DNA of 64,000 nucleotides from Cricetomys ansorgei (lineage: Eukaryota; Chordata; Mammalia; Rodentia; Nesomyidae). The position numbers were made by a program, and so were the translations under genes. Positions 61,841 through 64,000 of the stretch are shown here, piece after piece (the first letter of the stretch is position 1; each line of letters opens with the position of its first letter). A model generated the notes under the pieces. It saw nothing but the letters and a program-made list of their open reading frames with translations, was not told the DNA's origin and did no database searches. The stretch is from positions 2,350,501 to 2,414,500 of the forward strand of contig JAMJFZ010002475.1 of assembly GCA_026225945.1 (NCBI GenBank), in the 5' to 3' direction.

Positions 61841-61904
61841 TGATAGAATTCGACAGTAAATCTATCCGTTCCTTGGATTTTCTTTGTTGGGAGACTTTAA
61901 AAAA

Positions 61905-61932
61905 TGTGTGTGTGTGTGTGTGTGTGTGTGTG
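61905..61932. repeat. (GT)n microsatellite
   Basis: Pure GT tract of about 14 units, followed by impure GT-rich sequence to 61,960. Confidence 0.95.
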
Positions 61933-62289
61933 CCTGCATATGTGTGTGTAGGTGTGGGTACACATGTCCCATGGCATGCGTGTGTCAGTCCTTACCTTCT
62001 TCCTTGTTTGATGCAGGGTCTTTGGTCCCCTGGTGCATATGCCAGGCTTCCTGGCCTTCGAGCTTCTGGAGCTTTTTCTGTTTCTGCCTCCCACCTCACT
62101 GTAGGTGTGCCAGGATTACATATGTGTGCAGCCTTATCTGGATTTCTGTGGTCTCTAGGATCCAAACTTCTGGTCCTTATGATTGTGTGGCCCGTGATTT
62201 GTCCACCGAGACAGCTCCTCAGTCCCTGTGATAAGACTAACTTGCTGCTGACATGTGAGCAGACATGTACGTGTCAAAAGAGACAGCAC

Positions 62290-64000
62290 TGAGATATGAC
62301 ACTTGTGTGAACAGGTGTTCCCATGCTGCCACATGGCAGCCCGGGGCTATGGCTCACACGTGAACACATGCCCATTCCACCAGTGATGGGGCTGGGGCAT
62401 GGATTCTGTATGAAGATACATGTACATGTAATCACATGTGGTATTGAAACATTGCATGTGAACCCATGCCCATCACAGTATACCACTGGAACATGATACA
62501 CAAGTGAACAGTTCTGGGACACAGCATGCACGTGAACAGGCATGCCCACGACACCACGGGATGGTGCTGGGACACGGCATGCGCGTAAACAGGCATGCCG
62601 GGACACGGCATGCGTGTGAACAGGCATGCTGGGACATGGCACGAATGTGAACAGGCATGCCAGTTCCTACATGTGATGGCGTTAGGACACAGCTCAGTTG
62701 TGAACACATGAGCACACGCTGCTATGGTATGGCTGTGGGACACAGCTGCGTGAACATGTGTGGTCATGCTGCCATGGGTGGAACTTAGACACAGTTCACA
62801 TGTAAGCCCCACATCCTCCCGCCAATTGATGACATGGGACACTGGGACACGGTGTTGGTGTGAACAGGCATGCCTATGCCCCCAGGTGCCAATGCTGGGT
62901 CGCAGCAGGTGCGAATGGGGTGAGCCATCGCGGCCGTGTGGTTGCACTGGGAGACGGCACGGGTACGAATAGGTGTGGTCATGCTGCTGTGTCAAGATGC
63001 GGAGAATCAGTATATGCACAACCAGGCCCACCCACTCCACGACATGTAGGTGATGGGAAATGACAGGTGTGCCAACAGGTATCCTCCATGCCATCTGGTA
63101 GCATTGCTGGGACACAGAAGGCACAACGGCATGCCTGAACTGACGCGCGGTAGTCCGGGGACACGGCAGGCGTGTGACCAGCCACGCTGCCACTGCATTG
63201 CAGCACTGAACACGGCAGGCATGCAAGCAGGCATTCCCATGCCGCACGTGGTGGTACCAGGACACAGAAGGTGCGCAAACAGGCGTGTCTAGTGCCACCG
63301 TGTGGTGGCTCCGAGAAACAGCATGTGTGTGAGCAGAGGAGGCCTGGTTGACACGCTGCAGCACTGGGTTATTGGGTTATTTCAGGTACCATGCGGTACC
63401 TGGACTTGGCCAGTGTGCCAGCAGTCTCGTGTCGGCTTCCACGATGGAGCACCGGGACACAGCATGGGTGTCTTGTGTGCAAACAGGCATGCCTGCGTCA
63501 CGACGTACTGGGATACGACACAGATGTGAACAGATGTGGCTGCACCACCACACTGCAGCACAGGGACCTAGCAGACATACAAAGGGGCCACGCCCCCACG
63601 TGTTGACGCTGGAACACGGCTGGTACGTAAACAGGCATGTCTGTGCTACCAGGTGGCACAACAGGGAACATTGGACACAACAGGCACGGATAGGTGTGTG
63701 TGCCCATGCAGCCACATGATGTGAGCAAGCAGGTGTGCCAGTACATTGCCAGGGCATTGCTGGGTCATGGCACGTGACAGAGCGAGCTTGCACACATAGT
63801 AAGTGATGGTGCCAGGACGTGTTACATGTGTGAACAGGTGTGCCCAAGCTGACATATGATAGAGCTAGGCCATGGCACATGCATCACCAGGCATGCACAT
63901 TCTGCCATGTTGATAACTTTGGGACATGGCCTATGTGCGAACAGGTATGTCTATAACATCACGTGACAATGCTGAGATACCACATATGTGAACATGTGTG
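62290..64000. repeat. Degenerate minisatellite, runs off window
   Basis: Tandem, diverged units built around GTGTGAACAGGCATGCCCAT, a CTGCCACATGGTGG-like middle and GCTGGGACACGGCATG. Spacing between successive GTGAAC words in the first part is mostly 46-53 bases, with shorter steps of 28-31 bases (62,504-62,532, 62,585-62,616, 62,616-62,647). It continues past the right edge. The long minus-strand frame over it is a by-product of the repeat. Confidence 0.9.

Larger units (their letters stand above)
60685..61900 (-). mobile_element. Mosaic of LINE-1 fragments
   Basis: All pieces read as L1 on the minus strand. 60,685-60,770 (TCGCATCCCTGAGAGGGAAC, CAGTCATGATGCATGATATT) joins in sense to 61,428-61,667 (TTGAATTCAGTTTGCAAATA, CTATTTTGTGGAACAGTTTG) and 61,851-61,900. 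The stretch between holds L1 3' end sequence (60,800-61,265) broken by a B1, then an AT-rich run at 61,270-61,425. Confidence 0.65.
49426..64000. other. Intergenic region 3' of RSPH14
   Basis: No gene is visible. 49.4-50.65 kb is unique DNA without features I can name. 50.7-62 kb is dominated by L1, LTR-like, B1 and B2 elements and an AT-rich block. 52.5-53.7 and 55.6-56.9 kb are mostly unique sequence. 62.29 kb to the edge is a minisatellite. Confidence 0.8.

Noticed and set aside
62432..63364. 310-codon minus-strand frame rich in His and Cys
   Set aside because: It follows the minisatellite unit; several other frames are open too, and no domain or start context is seen.

Overview
This is mammalian genomic DNA from a muroid rodent. 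Two genes and the repeats point that way: 7SL-derived B1 SINEs, tRNA-derived B2 and B3 SINEs, an ID-like SINE, two copies of the rodent URR1-type hAT element, rodent L1 fragments and rodent MaLR-type LTRs. CpG is depleted everywhere except in one strong CpG island. The species cannot be named from the sequence alone.

Layout. Positions 1-39,600 belong to GNAZ (G protein alpha-z), read on the minus strand. The main coding exon (241 codons, start codon and donor visible) is at 14,731-15,453. A CpG island at about 38,930-39,860 with GC boxes, CCAAT boxes and a consensus donor at 39,306 on the minus strand is the likely promoter and non-coding exon 1. The last GNAZ exon, which carries the C-terminal third, is not seen and should lie left of position 1. 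Positions 1-14,730 and 15,484-39,306 are therefore GNAZ introns.

On the plus strand, three exons at 45,450-45,675, 47,158-47,294 and 49,111-49,352 encode the C-terminal 201 residues of RSPH14 (RTDR1), an armadillo/HEAT-type radial-spoke protein, followed by a stop codon and an AATAAA signal at 49,396. Its 5' exons are not seen. In human the GNAZ gene sits antisense inside a large RSPH14 intron, and the window fits the same arrangement. The two genes are structurally nested but functionally unrelated (G-protein signalling versus motile cilia).

From 49.4 to 64 kb no gene is visible. The stretch holds layered retroelements (L1, LTR-like elements, B1, B2), an AT-rich block of about 530 bp and, from 62.29 kb to the window edge, a degenerate minisatellite with units near 50-53 bp and short units near 28-31 bp.

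I found no convincing undescribed biological system. The more unusual items are the minisatellite, two related blocks at 22.2 and 23.1 kb, an LTR with an internal 37-bp higher-order repeat, a pure (GC)14 tract joined to (GT)8, a CpG-rich TCTACG cluster 5' of an RSPH14 exon, and several non-repeat AT-rich islands that could be conserved enhancers.
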